NCBI RefSeq assembly: GCF_001431465.1 | Contig: NZ_LDJJ01000005.1 | Coordinates: 60,574 to 124,573, forward strand | Source: Stenotrophomonas terrae | GTDB taxonomy: Bacteria > Pseudomonadota > Gammaproteobacteria > Xanthomonadales > Xanthomonadaceae | Direction: 5' to 3' | Length of the DNA stretch: 64,000 bases | Part shown: piece by piece, positions 1-7,986 of the stretch | How positions within the stretch are numbered: the stretch's first letter is position 1 | Layout of the letters: each line of letters begins with the position of its first letter | The notes under the pieces: generated by a model | The model's input: the letters and a program-made list of their open reading frames with translations, nothing else | What the model was told of the DNA's origin: nothing | Databases searched by the model: none | Program-made: the position numbers and the translations under genes

Positions 1-479
1 GCAGCTGCGCCTGCCCTTCCGGGTCGTGGGCGAACACGCTGAGCATGTCAGCGTTCTTGTTGCCCAGCAGGAACTCGATATAGCGGTACTGCAGCGACTG
101 GAAGCCCGAGGACGGGCCCAGCACGTCGCGGAAGCCCATGTATTCGGACGGGGTCAGGGTTTCCAGCACCGCCCACTGCTCGGTCAGCAGGCGCAGTACC
201 TGCTTGGCCCGCGCCAGCACCTTGCGGCACTGCCAGACCTCGTCCCGCTGCATATGGCCGCGCGCCGCGCGCAGCTCATGGGCCAGCAGCTTGAGCCACA
301 GCTCCGAGGTCTGGTGCTGGATGATGAACAGCATTTCGTCGTGATGCGGCGGGTTGGACAGCGGCTGCTGGGCGCCCAGTAGCTGGTCCAGGCGCAGATA
401 GCCGCCGTAGGTGAGCCGGCCCTGCAGGTCGGTATGGATACCGGCTTCGAGCTCACGCTGGTTCTTTTCTACGGTCATC
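1..479 (-). CDS. kynA: Tryptophan 2,3-dioxygenase, 5' part (3' end outside window)
   Basis: Haem enzyme of the cytosol that opens the indole ring of L-tryptophan with O2 to give N-formylkynurenine, the first step of the kynurenine route. About 159 residues are visible. The stretch [13 protein letters not shown] and the block [11 protein letters not shown] place Phe51 and His55 (distal-pocket residues), and [10 protein letters not shown] places Tyr113 and Arg117. These are the same numbers as in the Xanthomonas enzyme, which supports the ATG at 479. No good Shine-Dalgarno sequence precedes it. The haem-ligating histidine lies in the missing C-terminal part. It is transcribed away from the dehydrogenase operon, across a repeat-filled gap. 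Confidence 0.95.
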
Positions 480-529
480 GGCCTGGCCATCGGATGGGGC
501 GGCAAGGGTAACGCAGGCTACGCCATCTG

Positions 530-572
530 CCCCTCCCTTTTGCCACAGGCAAAGGGGAGGGTTGGGGAGGGG
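530..572. repeat. G/C-rich hairpin repeat (GGGGAGGGTTGGGGAGGGG family)
   Basis: A short palindrome with CCCCTCCC on one arm and GGGGAGGG on the other, followed by TTGGGGAGGGG. Related copies lie at 29758-29952 and 37278-37399, and inside nrdJb at 59698-59757. It sits in the 514-bp kynA/pdhA gap, which holds no convincing gene. Confidence 0.7.
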
Positions 573-598
573 TAAGCCCTTCGCGGCCTGATCCGGTG

Positions 599-628
599 CC
601 GGCTTCGCGGCTTATGCCGCTCCCACAA
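599..628. repeat. Half-site of the GCTTCGCGGC..GCCGCTCCCACA repeat
   Basis: One arm of the commonest intergenic palindrome in this window. Full inverted pairs are found, for example, at 7897-7970 and 17034-17275. Here only one arm is present, next to a SMAG-like element. Confidence 0.65.
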
Positions 629-648
629 AAAAAAATCGGCACTGACAT

Positions 649-751
649 GTAGAGCCGAGCCATGCTCGGCTGGGGCTTTCCCGGTAAGGCCTCTGCCGAG
701 CATGGCTCGGCACTACCTTCCTCTCCGCTGCCGGGCATGACTCGGCACTAC
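649..751. repeat. SMAG-like GTAG REP dimer plus a half copy
   Basis: Two inverted GTAG-headed palindromes (GTAGAGCCGAGCCATGCTCG and its reverse ending CTAC) span 649-716, and a degenerate half copy ends at 751. The head sequence GTAG and paired arrangement match the SMAG elements described in Stenotrophomonas. A near-identical dimer is at 29690-29757. The remainder of the gap up to 993 shows no gene. Confidence 0.8.
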
Positions 752-993
752 TGGTCGGCCCTTCCCGCGCAAACGGAATCGAAACACGCGTGAAGCCAAG
801 CAGCGCGACAATGTGCCGCTTCTGTTCTTACAACCTGAATACGTTGCTTTTGCTTGCCCATGTTGAGCCCGGCGGAACAAAACCGCCCTGTACCCGGTCA
901 ATCTTGCTGCGGCGCAGGACGGCTTTTTCGGACTGAGTCCTTACCATGTGCAATTCCTATCATTTGAAACCATCTGTCTAAGGTGTTGCTGCA

Positions 994-2082
994 ATGACGG
1001 TTTCCGCCCAGTTCCAAATCAATTATCTGCAGTACCTGGATGCCGACGGCAACCTGGTACGTGACGATCTCCCCGCCTCGCTGCGTGATCCGCGCTCGCT
1101 GCTGCCGATGTTCAAGCAGATGCTGGCCACGCGGGTGTTCGACACCAAGGCCGTGGCGCTGCAGCGCACCGGCAAGCTCGGCACCTTCGCCTCCTGCCTG
1201 GGCCATGAAGCCGCCCACGTCGGCATCGGCGCAGCCATGAAGTCCGGCGACGTGTTCGCCCCCAGCTACCGCGAGTACGGCGCCATGTTCATGCGCGGCG
1301 TGCGCCCGCGCGACGTGCTGATGTACTGGGGCGGCGACGAGCGCGGCAGCGACTACGACCGCGACAGTGACGCGGTCCGCGATTTCCCGATCTGCGTGCC
1401 GATCTCCACCCAGTGCCTGCATGCGGCCGGTTCGGCGCTGTCGTTCAAGCTGCGCAACCTGCCGCAGGTCGCGGTCAGCGTCTGCGGCGATGGCGGCAGC
1501 TCCAAGACCGACTTCTATGCCGCGGTGAACTCGGCCGGCGCCTACAAGCTGCCGCTGATCCTGTGCGTGGTGAACAACGGCTGGGCCATCTCGGTGCCGC
1601 GTTCGGCCCAGACCGGCGCCGAAACCCTGGCCCAGAAGGGCCTGGCCGGCGGCCTGTTCTGCCTGCAGGTGGATGGCAACGACCTGATCGCGGTGCTGGC
1701 CGCGATGGAACAGGCGCGCGAGCGCGCCCTGGCCGGCGAAGGTGGCACGGTGCTGGAACTGCTCACCTACCGCCTGTCCGACCACACCACCGCCGACGAT
1801 GCACGCCGCTACCGCGAAGATGCGGAAGTGAAATCGGCCTGGTTGAAGGAACCGCTGATCCGCCTGCGCAAGTACCTCACCGCGCAGGGCGTGTGGAGCG
1901 AGGAAGAAGAAAAGAACTGGATCGCCGAGTGCGGCACCCGCGTCGACGAGGAGGTCAACGCCTACCTCAACTGCCCGGTGCAGCCGGTCGAAGCCATGTT
2001 CGACTATCTATATGCCGATCCGCCGCCGGACCTGCTGGCGCAGCGTGCCGCCGCCATCGCCCTGGAGCAGCGCCATGGATGA
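994..2082 (+). CDS. pdhA: 2-oxoacid (pyruvate-type) dehydrogenase E1 component, alpha subunit
   Basis: Thiamine-diphosphate subunit of the E1 heterotetramer; decarboxylates a 2-oxoacid and hands the acyl group to lipoyl-E2. 362 residues, normal for the family. The ThDP/Mg motif starts with GDGGSS at about residue 165 and ends in NN about 30 residues later (LCVVNNGWAIS). The YREYG block and the Ser/Tyr-rich phosphorylation-loop region RLSDHTTADDARRY are also present. An AAGGTG Shine-Dalgarno precedes the ATG. First gene of a four-gene operon. The sequence resembles pyruvate E1 alpha, but a branched-chain substrate cannot be excluded. No E3 gene is present here. Confidence 0.93.
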   Translation: MTVSAQFQINYLQYLDADGNLVRDDLPASLRDPRSLLPMFKQMLATRVFDTKAVALQRTGKLGTFASCLGHEAAHVGIGAAMKSGDVFAPSYREYGAMFMRGVRPRDVLMYWGGDERGSDYDRDSDAVRDFPICVPISTQCLHAAGSALSFKLRNLPQVAVSVCGDGGSSKTDFYAAVNSAGAYKLPLILCVVNNGWAISVPRSAQTGAETLAQKGLAGGLFCLQVDGNDLIAVLAAMEQARERALAGEGGTVLELLTYRLSDHTTADDARRYREDAEVKSAWLKEPLIRLRKYLTAQGVWSEEEEKNWIAECGTRVDEEVNAYLNCPVQPVEAMFDYLYADPPPDLLAQRAAAIALEQRHG

Positions 2083-2167
2083 CATCAAGCGCAGTGCAAC
2101 GGTCACCCCGGCCAGCCACGATCACGGCGTCGCGCACAGCGCGGCGAGCAACAGCGGAGACAACCCG

Positions 2168-3154
2168 ATGACCGCCACCCCGATCACCCTCATCGAAGCC
2201 GTCACCCAGGCCCTTGCCTGGGAAATGGAACACGACCCCTCGGTGCTGGTGCTGGGCGAAGACGTGGGCGTCAACGGCGGCGTGTTCCGCGCCACCGCCG
2301 GCCTGCAGCAGCAGTTCGGCTCGCAGCGCGTGCTCGATACCCCGCTGGACGAAACCACCATCGCCGGCCTCACCGTCGGCCTGGCCGCACAGGGCATGAA
2401 GCCGGTGGCCGAAGCGCAGTTCGACGGCTTCGTCTACCCGATGGTCGATCACCTGATCTGCCACGCCGCACGCCTGCGCAACCGTACCCGTGGCCGCCTC
2501 CATTGCCCGATGGTGCTGCGCGTGCCGTGGGGCGGTGGTATCCGCGCGCCGGAACACCACAGCGAAGCCAACGAGGCCATCTTCACCAATGTGCCGGGCA
2601 TGCGCGTGGTGCTGCCGTCCAGCCCACAGCGCGCCTATGGCCTACTGCTGGCGGCGATCCGCGAGCCGGATCCGGTGATCTACATGGAGCCCAAGCGCAT
2701 CTACCGCCAGTACAAGGAAGTGGTCGTCAATGACGGCGAAGCACTGCCGCTGGACGTGTGCTTCGTGCTGCGTGACGGTACCGACGTGACCCTGGTCACC
2801 TGGGGCGCGCAGGTCAAGGAAGCGCTGGAAGCAGCCGACAAGCTGGCCGGTGAAGGCATCAGTGCCGAAGTCATCGACGTGGCCACGCTGCGTCCGCTGG
2901 ACTTCGCCACCATCGCCGAGTCGGTGGCCAAGACCGGCCGCTGCGTAATCGTGCAGGAAGCGCCCAAGACCGCGGGCTTCGGCGCCGAAATCGCCGCACG
3001 CCTGGCCGAAGAATCGATCTACGACCTGCTGGCACCGGTCGAGCGCGTTGCCGGCTATGACACCCACATCCCGCTGTTCCGCCTGGAAATGAAGTACCTG
3101 CCCAGCGTCGAGCGGATTGTGACCGCCGCCAAGCGCGCGGTAGCGGTGGGCTGA
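2168..3154 (+). CDS. pdhB: 2-oxoacid (pyruvate-type) dehydrogenase E1 component, beta subunit
   Basis: Partner of the alpha subunit in E1. 328 residues from the ATG at 2168, which has GGAGA about 8 nt upstream; this is the family length. An in-frame ATG at 2075, overlapping the end of the alpha gene, would add an atypical 31-residue extension and is less likely. Family blocks seen: LGEDVGVNGGVFRAT, DTPLDETTIAGLTVGLA, RVPWGGG with EHHSEANEA, and the C-terminal transketolase-C region with QEAPKTAGFGAEIAA. Separated by 1 nt from the SH3 gene. Confidence 0.93.
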   Translation: MTATPITLIEAVTQALAWEMEHDPSVLVLGEDVGVNGGVFRATAGLQQQFGSQRVLDTPLDETTIAGLTVGLAAQGMKPVAEAQFDGFVYPMVDHLICHAARLRNRTRGRLHCPMVLRVPWGGGIRAPEHHSEANEAIFTNVPGMRVVLPSSPQRAYGLLLAAIREPDPVIYMEPKRIYRQYKEVVVNDGEALPLDVCFVLRDGTDVTLVTWGAQVKEALEAADKLAGEGISAEVIDVATLRPLDFATIAESVAKTGRCVIVQEAPKTAGFGAEIAARLAEESIYDLLAPVERVAGYDTHIPLFRLEMKYLPSVERIVTAAKRAVAVG

Positions 3155-3155
3155 C

Positions 3156-3509
3156 ATGCTGGCACGCTTGATTGGCAGCTACCGCAGCCAATACCGCAAT
3201 CCCCTGCAGTTCCATACCGGGCAGATCGTCGAGCTCGGTGTACGCGACGAGGAATGGCCTGCCTTCGCCTGGGTGAAAACCAGCGAGGGCAGCGCCGGCT
3301 GGGCTCCGGTGGCCTGGCTGCAGGTATTGGACAATGGTCGTGCCGAAGCGCTGCGTGATTACAGCGCGCGCGAGCTGGACGTTGACCGCGGTGAGCAGGT
3401 ACGGCTGCATCACGAACATGGTGGCTGGTGGTGGTCCGAACGCGCCGATGGCGCGCAGGGCTGGCTGCCGGCGCGCGAACTTGAATTGCTGGAAGAGAAC
3501 TGCACATGA
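3156..3509 (+). CDS. Tandem SH3-domain protein embedded in the dehydrogenase operon
   Basis: 117 residues with two predicted SH3 barrels, at about residues 8-57 and 63-113. The second opens with ALRDYSARELDV, close to the ALYDY motif of eukaryote-like SH3 domains, and contains WWW and GWLPARELE. No signal peptide or membrane segment, so it is probably cytosolic. It starts 1 nt after E1 beta and overlaps E2 by 4 nt (ATGA), implying translational coupling. By inference it binds a proline-rich segment, and the Ala/Pro linker of the neighbouring E2 is an obvious candidate partner. Function is otherwise unknown. Confidence 0.85.
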   Translation: MLARLIGSYRSQYRNPLQFHTGQIVELGVRDEEWPAFAWVKTSEGSAGWAPVAWLQVLDNGRAEALRDYSARELDVDRGEQVRLHHEHGGWWWSERADGAQGWLPARELELLEENCT

Positions 3510-4882
3510 GCCAGACCAAGAATTTCAACCTGCCCGATCTGGGCGAAGGCCTGCCGGACGCGACCATCGTTGAGTGGTTCGTCAAGGAAGGCGACGTGAT
3601 CAAGCTCGACGAACCACTGGTATCGATGGAGACCGCCAAGGCCGTGGTCGAAGTGCCATCGCCGTTCTCCGGCAAGGTGCTCAAGCTGGCCGGCGCAGCC
3701 GGTGACATCGTGGTGACCGGCCACGTGCTGGCCAGTTTCGAGATCGACCCCAACCTGCCGCAGCGTGCCGAAGGCCAGGACACCGGCCATCACCACGGCG
3801 CACCGGCCGAAGCCGCGCCTGCGCCTGCCGCAGCGCCGGCGCCAGTAGCCGCTGCTGCCGCCGAACGTGCCGACGAAGGCACCGTGGTCGGCGCGATGGT
3901 CAGCTCCAATGCCGTGCACACCGAACAGGCCGTGGCCGTCGGTGGCGTCAAGGCGGTACCGGCCGTGCGTGCGATGGCCCGCAAGCTGGGCGTCGACCTG
4001 AGCCGCGTACGCGCCACCGGCGCCGAAGGCGCGGTGACGATGAATGATGTGAAGCAGGCGGCGGCAGATCCGGCGGCTTTGCTCCCCTCTCCCGCCGGGA
4101 CAGTGGCCGGGGGGTCGATCGCTACTGCAGCTGCCGTACCCTCACCCCAACCCCTCTCCCAGGCGGAGAGGGGCTCAAGCGCCCGCACCCCGCTGTCCGC
4201 TGCCGGCAAGCCGATGCGTACCGCCCCTCCGGGCGTGGTTGCCAAGGGCCAGCCGGAACCGCTGAAGGGCGTGCGCCGCAACATGGCGCGGGTGATGGCC
4301 GATGCGCACAGCAAGGTCGTGCCGACCACGCTCAGCGACGACGCCGACATCCACGCCTGGGCAGCGGGCAACGACATGACCTCGCGTCTGGTCCGCGCCA
4401 TTGTCAGCGCCTGCCAGGCGGTGCCGGCGATGAATGCCTGGTTCGACGGTGACAACCTCACCCGCACCCTGCACGCCCAGGTCGACATCGGCATTGCCGT
4501 GGACACCGACGACGGCCTGTTCGTACCGGCCCTGCGCAATGCCGACATGCTGGATGCACGCGGCGTACGCGAAGGCATCAACCGTCTGCGCCAGCAGGTG
4601 GAAGACCGCTCGATCGCATCGTCGGAGCTGAGTGGCTACACCATCAGCCTGTCCAACTTCGGCATGTTTGCCGGCCGCTATGCCACCCCGGTGGTGGTGC
4701 CGCCCTGCGTAGCCATCGTCGCCGCCGGCCGTGCCCGCTTCCAGGTCACCCCGGTGATGGGCGGCATTGAAACCCACAAGGTCATCCCCTTGTCGGTCAC
4801 CTTCGATCACCGCGCCTGCACCGGCGGCGAAGCGGCACGCTTCCTGCGCGTGCTGATTGATGACCTGGCCAAGGTTCACTGA
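3506..4882 (+). CDS. 2-oxoacid dehydrogenase E2 (dihydrolipoamide acyltransferase)
   Basis: Core acyltransferase of the complex, 458 residues. Order: lipoyl domain (res ~4-80, lipoyl-lysine K45 in METAKA); Ala/Pro linker; E3/E1-binding domain (res ~150-187, VPAVRAMARKLGVDLSRVRATG); second linker; catalytic domain (res ~245-458). The catalytic signature reads FDHRACTGG: the histidine (H435) is present, but the usual Asp of DHRxxDG is Thr. The second linker (res ~212-223) is partly encoded by an intergenic-type hairpin repeat. Ends 23 nt before a strong terminator. Acetyl or branched-chain acyl specificity cannot be settled from sequence. Confidence 0.92.
   Translation: MSQTKNFNLPDLGEGLPDATIVEWFVKEGDVIKLDEPLVSMETAKAVVEVPSPFSGKVLKLAGAAGDIVVTGHVLASFEIDPNLPQRAEGQDTGHHHGAPAEAAPAPAAAPAPVAAAAAERADEGTVVGAMVSSNAVHTEQAVAVGGVKAVPAVRAMARKLGVDLSRVRATGAEGAVTMNDVKQAAADPAALLPSPAGTVAGGSIATAAAVPSPQPLSQAERGSSARTPLSAAGKPMRTAPPGVVAKGQPEPLKGVRRNMARVMADAHSKVVPTTLSDDADIHAWAAGNDMTSRLVRAIVSACQAVPAMNAWFDGDNLTRTLHAQVDIGIAVDTDDGLFVPALRNADMLDARGVREGINRLRQQVEDRSIASSELSGYTISLSNFGMFAGRYATPVVVPPCVAIVAAGRARFQVTPVMGGIETHKVIPLSVTFDHRACTGGEAARFLRVLIDDLAKVH
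4139..4174. repeat. Hairpin repeat inside the E2 coding sequence
   Basis: The sequence reads CCCTCACCCCAACCCCTCTC followed by a short loop and GGAGAGGGG. This is the same repeat present in three intergenic copies at 24259-24423. It lies in frame in the linker between the peripheral-subunit-binding and catalytic domains of E2, encoding a Pro/Ser-rich peptide, PSPQPLSQAERGS. Confidence 0.8.
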
Positions 4883-4905
4883 TCGTTTTTCCCAGTGTGA
4901 ATTCG

Positions 4906-4932
4906 GGCCCGCAGCGATGCGGGCCTTTTTTT
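4906..4932 (+). terminator. Rho-independent terminator of the dehydrogenase operon
   Basis: Perfect 8-bp stem GGCCCGCA / TGCGGGCC with a GCGA loop, followed by seven T residues, 23 nt after the E2 stop codon. Confidence 0.93.
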
Positions 4933-5046
4933 GGTTTTGGTTTTGGTTTTGGTTTTGGTTTTGGTTTGGTTTTGGTTTGGTTTTGCTTGGTTTGGTTTGC
5001 TTTGGGTTTGCTTGCTAGAAGCTTCCCCTCACCCCAACCCCTCCCA
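4926..5046. repeat. TTTTGG microsatellite followed by hairpin-repeat fragment
   Basis: About six tandem TTTTGG units merge into imperfect TTTGG repeats up to about 5010, then CTAGAAGCTTCCCCTCACCC and a truncated copy of the CCCTCACCCC repeat. The same order (terminator, TTTTGG-like tract, CTAGAAGCTT, CCCTCACCCC repeat) recurs in reverse orientation at 24383-24489. Confidence 0.8.
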
Positions 5047-5128
5047 CAAAAAACATCACCCACCGGTAACCCGAACCCACACAGCCGGGGCTACGATTGC
5101 CCTACCCACACCCACCATCAAGACCGCC

Positions 5129-5470
5129 ATGGGCACCTGGACCTGCAGCAACTGCAAGGAAGTCAACGAAGACAGCTTCGACCAGTGCTGGAAATGCGGC
5201 ACCCATGCCGATGGCGCGCCACCGCCGCGCGGCTACCAGCGCGAAGAAAGCACGTCCTGGACACAGCCACCGCGTCTGATCGAATGCCCGCGTTGCCCTG
5301 GCATGCGCATGGAGTTCATCGGCCGCAAGCGCTTCCATGAGGGCTCGCAGTCCATGCCCTTCCTGCTTGGCGACATCGGCGAGCTGTTCGTCAACCGCGA
5401 AGAGTTTGATCTGCATGCCTGCCCTAGCTGCGGCAAGGTCGAACTGTTCCTCTCCGATAGAGCACGCTGA
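5129..5470 (+). CDS. Small zinc-finger protein (RanBP2-type finger plus second Cys-pair site)
   Basis: 113 residues. The N-terminus GTWTCSNCKEVNEDSFDQCW with KCGT has the W-x-C-x2-C-x10-C-x2-C pattern of a RanBP2-type zinc finger. A second pair of knuckles (ECPRCP at about res 51 and HACPSCGKVELF near the end) could form another zinc ribbon. No signal or membrane segment. The ATG at 5129 immediately precedes the finger, and earlier in-frame starts run through the TTTTGG tract. Role unknown. In bacteria such fingers usually mediate protein or nucleic-acid contacts. Confidence 0.8.
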   Translation: MGTWTCSNCKEVNEDSFDQCWKCGTHADGAPPPRGYQREESTSWTQPPRLIECPRCPGMRMEFIGRKRFHEGSQSMPFLLGDIGELFVNREEFDLHACPSCGKVELFLSDRAR

Positions 5471-5494
5471 AAAACCAGAGGCAGCGCCACGCCG

Positions 5495-6124
5495 ATGCAT
5501 ACCCAACGCCGCCTGCTCGTGCTGTTCGTCGCCATGTATATGTTGATGCTGTTCGGCGGCGCCGCGCTCAAACCCGGCTATTCGCCGGTGTCGCAATACA
5601 TCAGTGAACTCGGGGCCAGCGGCAGCGAACATGCACGCTTGATCAGCCTGTTCGGATTCATTCCCGTGGGCGTGCTGGCGGCACTGCTGTTGTGGGCCTC
5701 GGCAGCACGCGCGCCGGTCACCGGTGCCAGCCGGCTGGGTTACTGGTTGCTGATGTTCGAACCGCTGGCCTGGATAGGGTCGGCGCTGGCGCCGTGTGAC
5801 CTGGGCTGTCCCAGCAGCGGCAGTCTGTCGCAATCACTGCATACCCTGCTTGGTGGATTCACCTATCTGGGCACCGCACTCGGCCTGGTGCTGCTGGCCA
5901 CCACGCCAGCGATCAACGCATCCACGCGTCTGCTATGGATCGCCTTGGCCGCGCTTTGGCTGCTGCTGTTCGTCTTGATGGCGCTGCCATCCCTGCAGCC
6001 CTGGCGTGGGCTGCTGCAACGCTTGGCCGAATGGAGTGTTTACAGCGCCTTGTGCATCAGCGCCTGGCGGCTGGGCAACCCCGCGCGTCTGGCGCACAGC
6101 GCGATAACACGCGTGCCCGGATAG
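5495..6124 (+). CDS. DUF998-family integral membrane protein
   Basis: 209 residues with about six hydrophobic segments, beginning LLVLFVAMYMLMLFGG. The motif SPVSQYISELGASG after the first segment is characteristic of DUF998 proteins. Inner membrane, function unknown. It starts 24 nt after the zinc-finger gene and may be co-transcribed with it. Confidence 0.82.
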   Translation: MHTQRRLLVLFVAMYMLMLFGGAALKPGYSPVSQYISELGASGSEHARLISLFGFIPVGVLAALLLWASAARAPVTGASRLGYWLLMFEPLAWIGSALAPCDLGCPSSGSLSQSLHTLLGGFTYLGTALGLVLLATTPAINASTRLLWIALAALWLLLFVLMALPSLQPWRGLLQRLAEWSVYSALCISAWRLGNPARLAHSAITRVPG

Positions 6125-6163
6125 GCGGTGTACGCTGCGCTCCTCTGTCACCGGAGCATGCAC

Positions 6164-6550
6164 ATGAGCCACCGCAGCCGACTGGCCGGTTTCATCATTG
6201 ATTGCCAAGGCACCGACAGCGATGCCGCCGCCGCGTTCTGGGCGCCAGCGCTGGGCCTGAAAGCAGAACCCGGCTATACCGAAGACGATGGCGCGCAATA
6301 CGCCGAGTTGCTGGGTGCGCCTGCCGCGCTGCACGTGGAAGTGCAACGCGTGGATCACGCTTCGCGCGTGCATCTGGATATCGAAGCGGACGATATTGAT
6401 GCCGAAGCCGACCGGCTTGAGGCACTGGGTGCGCGCCGCATCGGCAAGGTCAAACGCTGGTGGGTGATGGAAGCACCGACCGGGCACCGCTTCTGCATCG
6501 TGCAGATGAAGTACCCGGAACGTGGCCCAGCACCCAATACCTGGAAGTAG
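6164..6550 (+). CDS. VOC-superfamily (glyoxalase-like) protein
   Basis: 128 residues, one or two beta-alpha-beta-beta-beta VOC modules. Recognisable blocks are IIDCQGTDSDAAAAFWAPAL (start of the module), VHLDIEADDIDAEADRLEAL and GHRFCIVQ near the end. Such proteins are metal-dependent lyases, dioxygenases or resistance proteins; the substrate cannot be predicted. CGGAG lies 7 nt before the ATG at 6164. An ATG at 6158 is too close to that site. Confidence 0.8.
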   Translation: MSHRSRLAGFIIDCQGTDSDAAAAFWAPALGLKAEPGYTEDDGAQYAELLGAPAALHVEVQRVDHASRVHLDIEADDIDAEADRLEALGARRIGKVKRWWVMEAPTGHRFCIVQMKYPERGPAPNTWK

Positions 6551-6620
6551 GCGCGCGTTTTCACGACAGCATGCACGGCGGTGTGCTGCAATACGCGTTC
6601 AACTTCAAGGAGCGGTACGC

Positions 6621-7043
6621 ATGGGTTTGATCACCGGAATGATCGTGGGTGGCCTGGGTGGCCTGGCCGCCGTCAACATCCTCGCATTGATGGCCAGGAA
6701 CAGCGGCCGGCCGCATGACCTGACCACCTTCACCTCCGATGAGAACGTGCTGGCCAAGGTGGATGCCTGGGCAAACGAGCATGGCTATCGTCTGGTCCGG
6801 GACATCGATGGCAATCGTGTCTATCGCAAAGGCAACAACACCCTGACCTCGCCGATGTACCTGGAAGTAAGCCAGGAAGGGCGCAAGTACAGCGTAAAGA
6901 GCTATACCCAGATCAATGGCTTCATCCTGCGGGGCGATATGGCGCTTACCGGCGACACCTTCATCGCCAAGCTGCCGCGCTCGCTGGCCAAGAAGGCGCA
7001 GAACACCTTGTTCGCGTCCTTGAACGTCCCCGGCCTGCCCTGA
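6621..7043 (+). CDS. Membrane-anchored protein of unknown function
   Basis: 140 residues. The N-terminal hydrophobic segment (res ~3-24, ITGMIVGGLGGLAAVNILAL) is probably a membrane anchor. The rest is soluble, with a run resembling a small alpha/beta domain (YRLVRDIDGNRVYRKGN, then MYLEVSQEGRKYSVKSYTQ). AAGGAG lies 8 nt before the ATG. No family recognised. Good codon use and a clear ribosome-binding site argue that it is a real gene. Confidence 0.75.
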   Translation: MGLITGMIVGGLGGLAAVNILALMARNSGRPHDLTTFTSDENVLAKVDAWANEHGYRLVRDIDGNRVYRKGNNTLTSPMYLEVSQEGRKYSVKSYTQINGFILRGDMALTGDTFIAKLPRSLAKKAQNTLFASLNVPGLP

Positions 7044-7121
7044 TCGCGGAACAGCGCGTTGCCCGCCTGCAACCGGCAACACGGCGATAATGTGCGGTCT
7101 CCGCCCATCGGAACCGCAGCA

Positions 7122-7886
7122 ATGAACTCCCCGTTGACCCTACACAATGCACGCGTCCTGGTTGCCGGCGGCAGCCGCGGCATCGGCCTGGGCATCGCCC
7201 AGGCGTTTGCCCGCGAAGGGGCAAAACTCAGTATCTGCGCGCGTGGTGTGACTGCCCTGCAGGACGCTGCCACAGTGCTGCACGCCGATGGCGCTGCAGC
7301 GGTGCATAACTACAGCTGCGATCTGGCCGATCCGCTGCAGATCCAGGCCTGGATCGATACCGCCGCAGCCGAGCTGGGTGGTGTCGATATCCTGATCAAC
7401 AATGCCTCCGGCTATGGCAACGGCAATGACGACGCCAGCTGGCAGGCCGGTTTCGATATCGACCTGATGGCCGCGGTGCGCGCCAGCCGCGCCGCCCTGC
7501 CCCATCTTCGCAACAGCGCGCAGCCGGCCATCCTCAATATCAGCTCGATCAACGCCGCGGTACCGACGCCGCGCGCGGCGGCCTATTCCGCCGCCAAGGC
7601 CGCACTGAACTATTACACCGTGTCGCTGGCCACCGAGCTGGCGCGCGAACGTATCCGGGTCAATGCACTGGCACCGGGCTCGATCGAATTCCCGGGTGGC
7701 CTGTGGGACCAGCGCCGCAGCAGCGCGCCCGAGCTGTACAAGCAGATCCACGACAAGATCCCGTTCGGTGGCTTTGGCCATGTCGAAGATGTAGCCAGCA
7801 CGGCGCTGTTCCTGTGCTCACCGGCGGCCCGTTGGATTACCGGCCAGGTGCTGGCGGTGGATGGCGGGCAGTCGCTGCCGGCCTGA
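7122..7886 (+). CDS. Short-chain dehydrogenase/reductase (SDR)
   Basis: 254 residues, classical SDR. Cofactor motif is GGSRGIG (res ~15-21, in place of TGxxxGIG), NNASG motif in the centre, Ser of NISSIN, and the YSAAK catalytic pair Tyr/Lys, followed by the PGSIEFPGG loop. Ends with the usual VDGGQSLPA. NAD(P)-dependent oxidoreductase of the cytosol; substrate unknown. It stands alone, followed by an inverted repeat pair that may act as a transcription end. Confidence 0.9.
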   Translation: MNSPLTLHNARVLVAGGSRGIGLGIAQAFAREGAKLSICARGVTALQDAATVLHADGAAAVHNYSCDLADPLQIQAWIDTAAAELGGVDILINNASGYGNGNDDASWQAGFDIDLMAAVRASRAALPHLRNSAQPAILNISSINAAVPTPRAAAYSAAKAALNYYTVSLATELARERIRVNALAPGSIEFPGGLWDQRRSSAPELYKQIHDKIPFGGFGHVEDVASTALFLCSPAARWITGQVLAVDGGQSLPA

Positions 7887-7896
7887 GCCGGCTGTT

Positions 7897-7970
7897 TGTG
7901 GGAGCGGCGTCAGCCGCGAAGCTGGAGATCTGTGAATGCACCGGCTTCGCGGCTGACGCCGCTCCCACAA
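7897..7970. repeat. Inverted GTGGGAGCGGCGTCAGCCGCGAAGC repeat pair (compact)
   Basis: Two inverted copies of a ~26-bp palindrome separated by about 22 bp, between the convergent SDR and NAD(P)-binding genes. This is the shortest complete pair of the family in this window. Confidence 0.85.
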
Positions 7971-7986
7971 CTCAAGGCTAGCGACC

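Noticed and set aside
2075..2167. Earlier ATG for E1 beta
   Set aside because: Would add 31 residues unlike the family; the ATG at 2168 has a good GGAGA site.
4931..5128. N-terminal extension of the zinc-finger protein through the TTTTGG tract (Val/Leu and Phe/Gly runs)
   Set aside because: It translates a microsatellite behind a terminator; the ATG at 5129 directly precedes the zinc finger.
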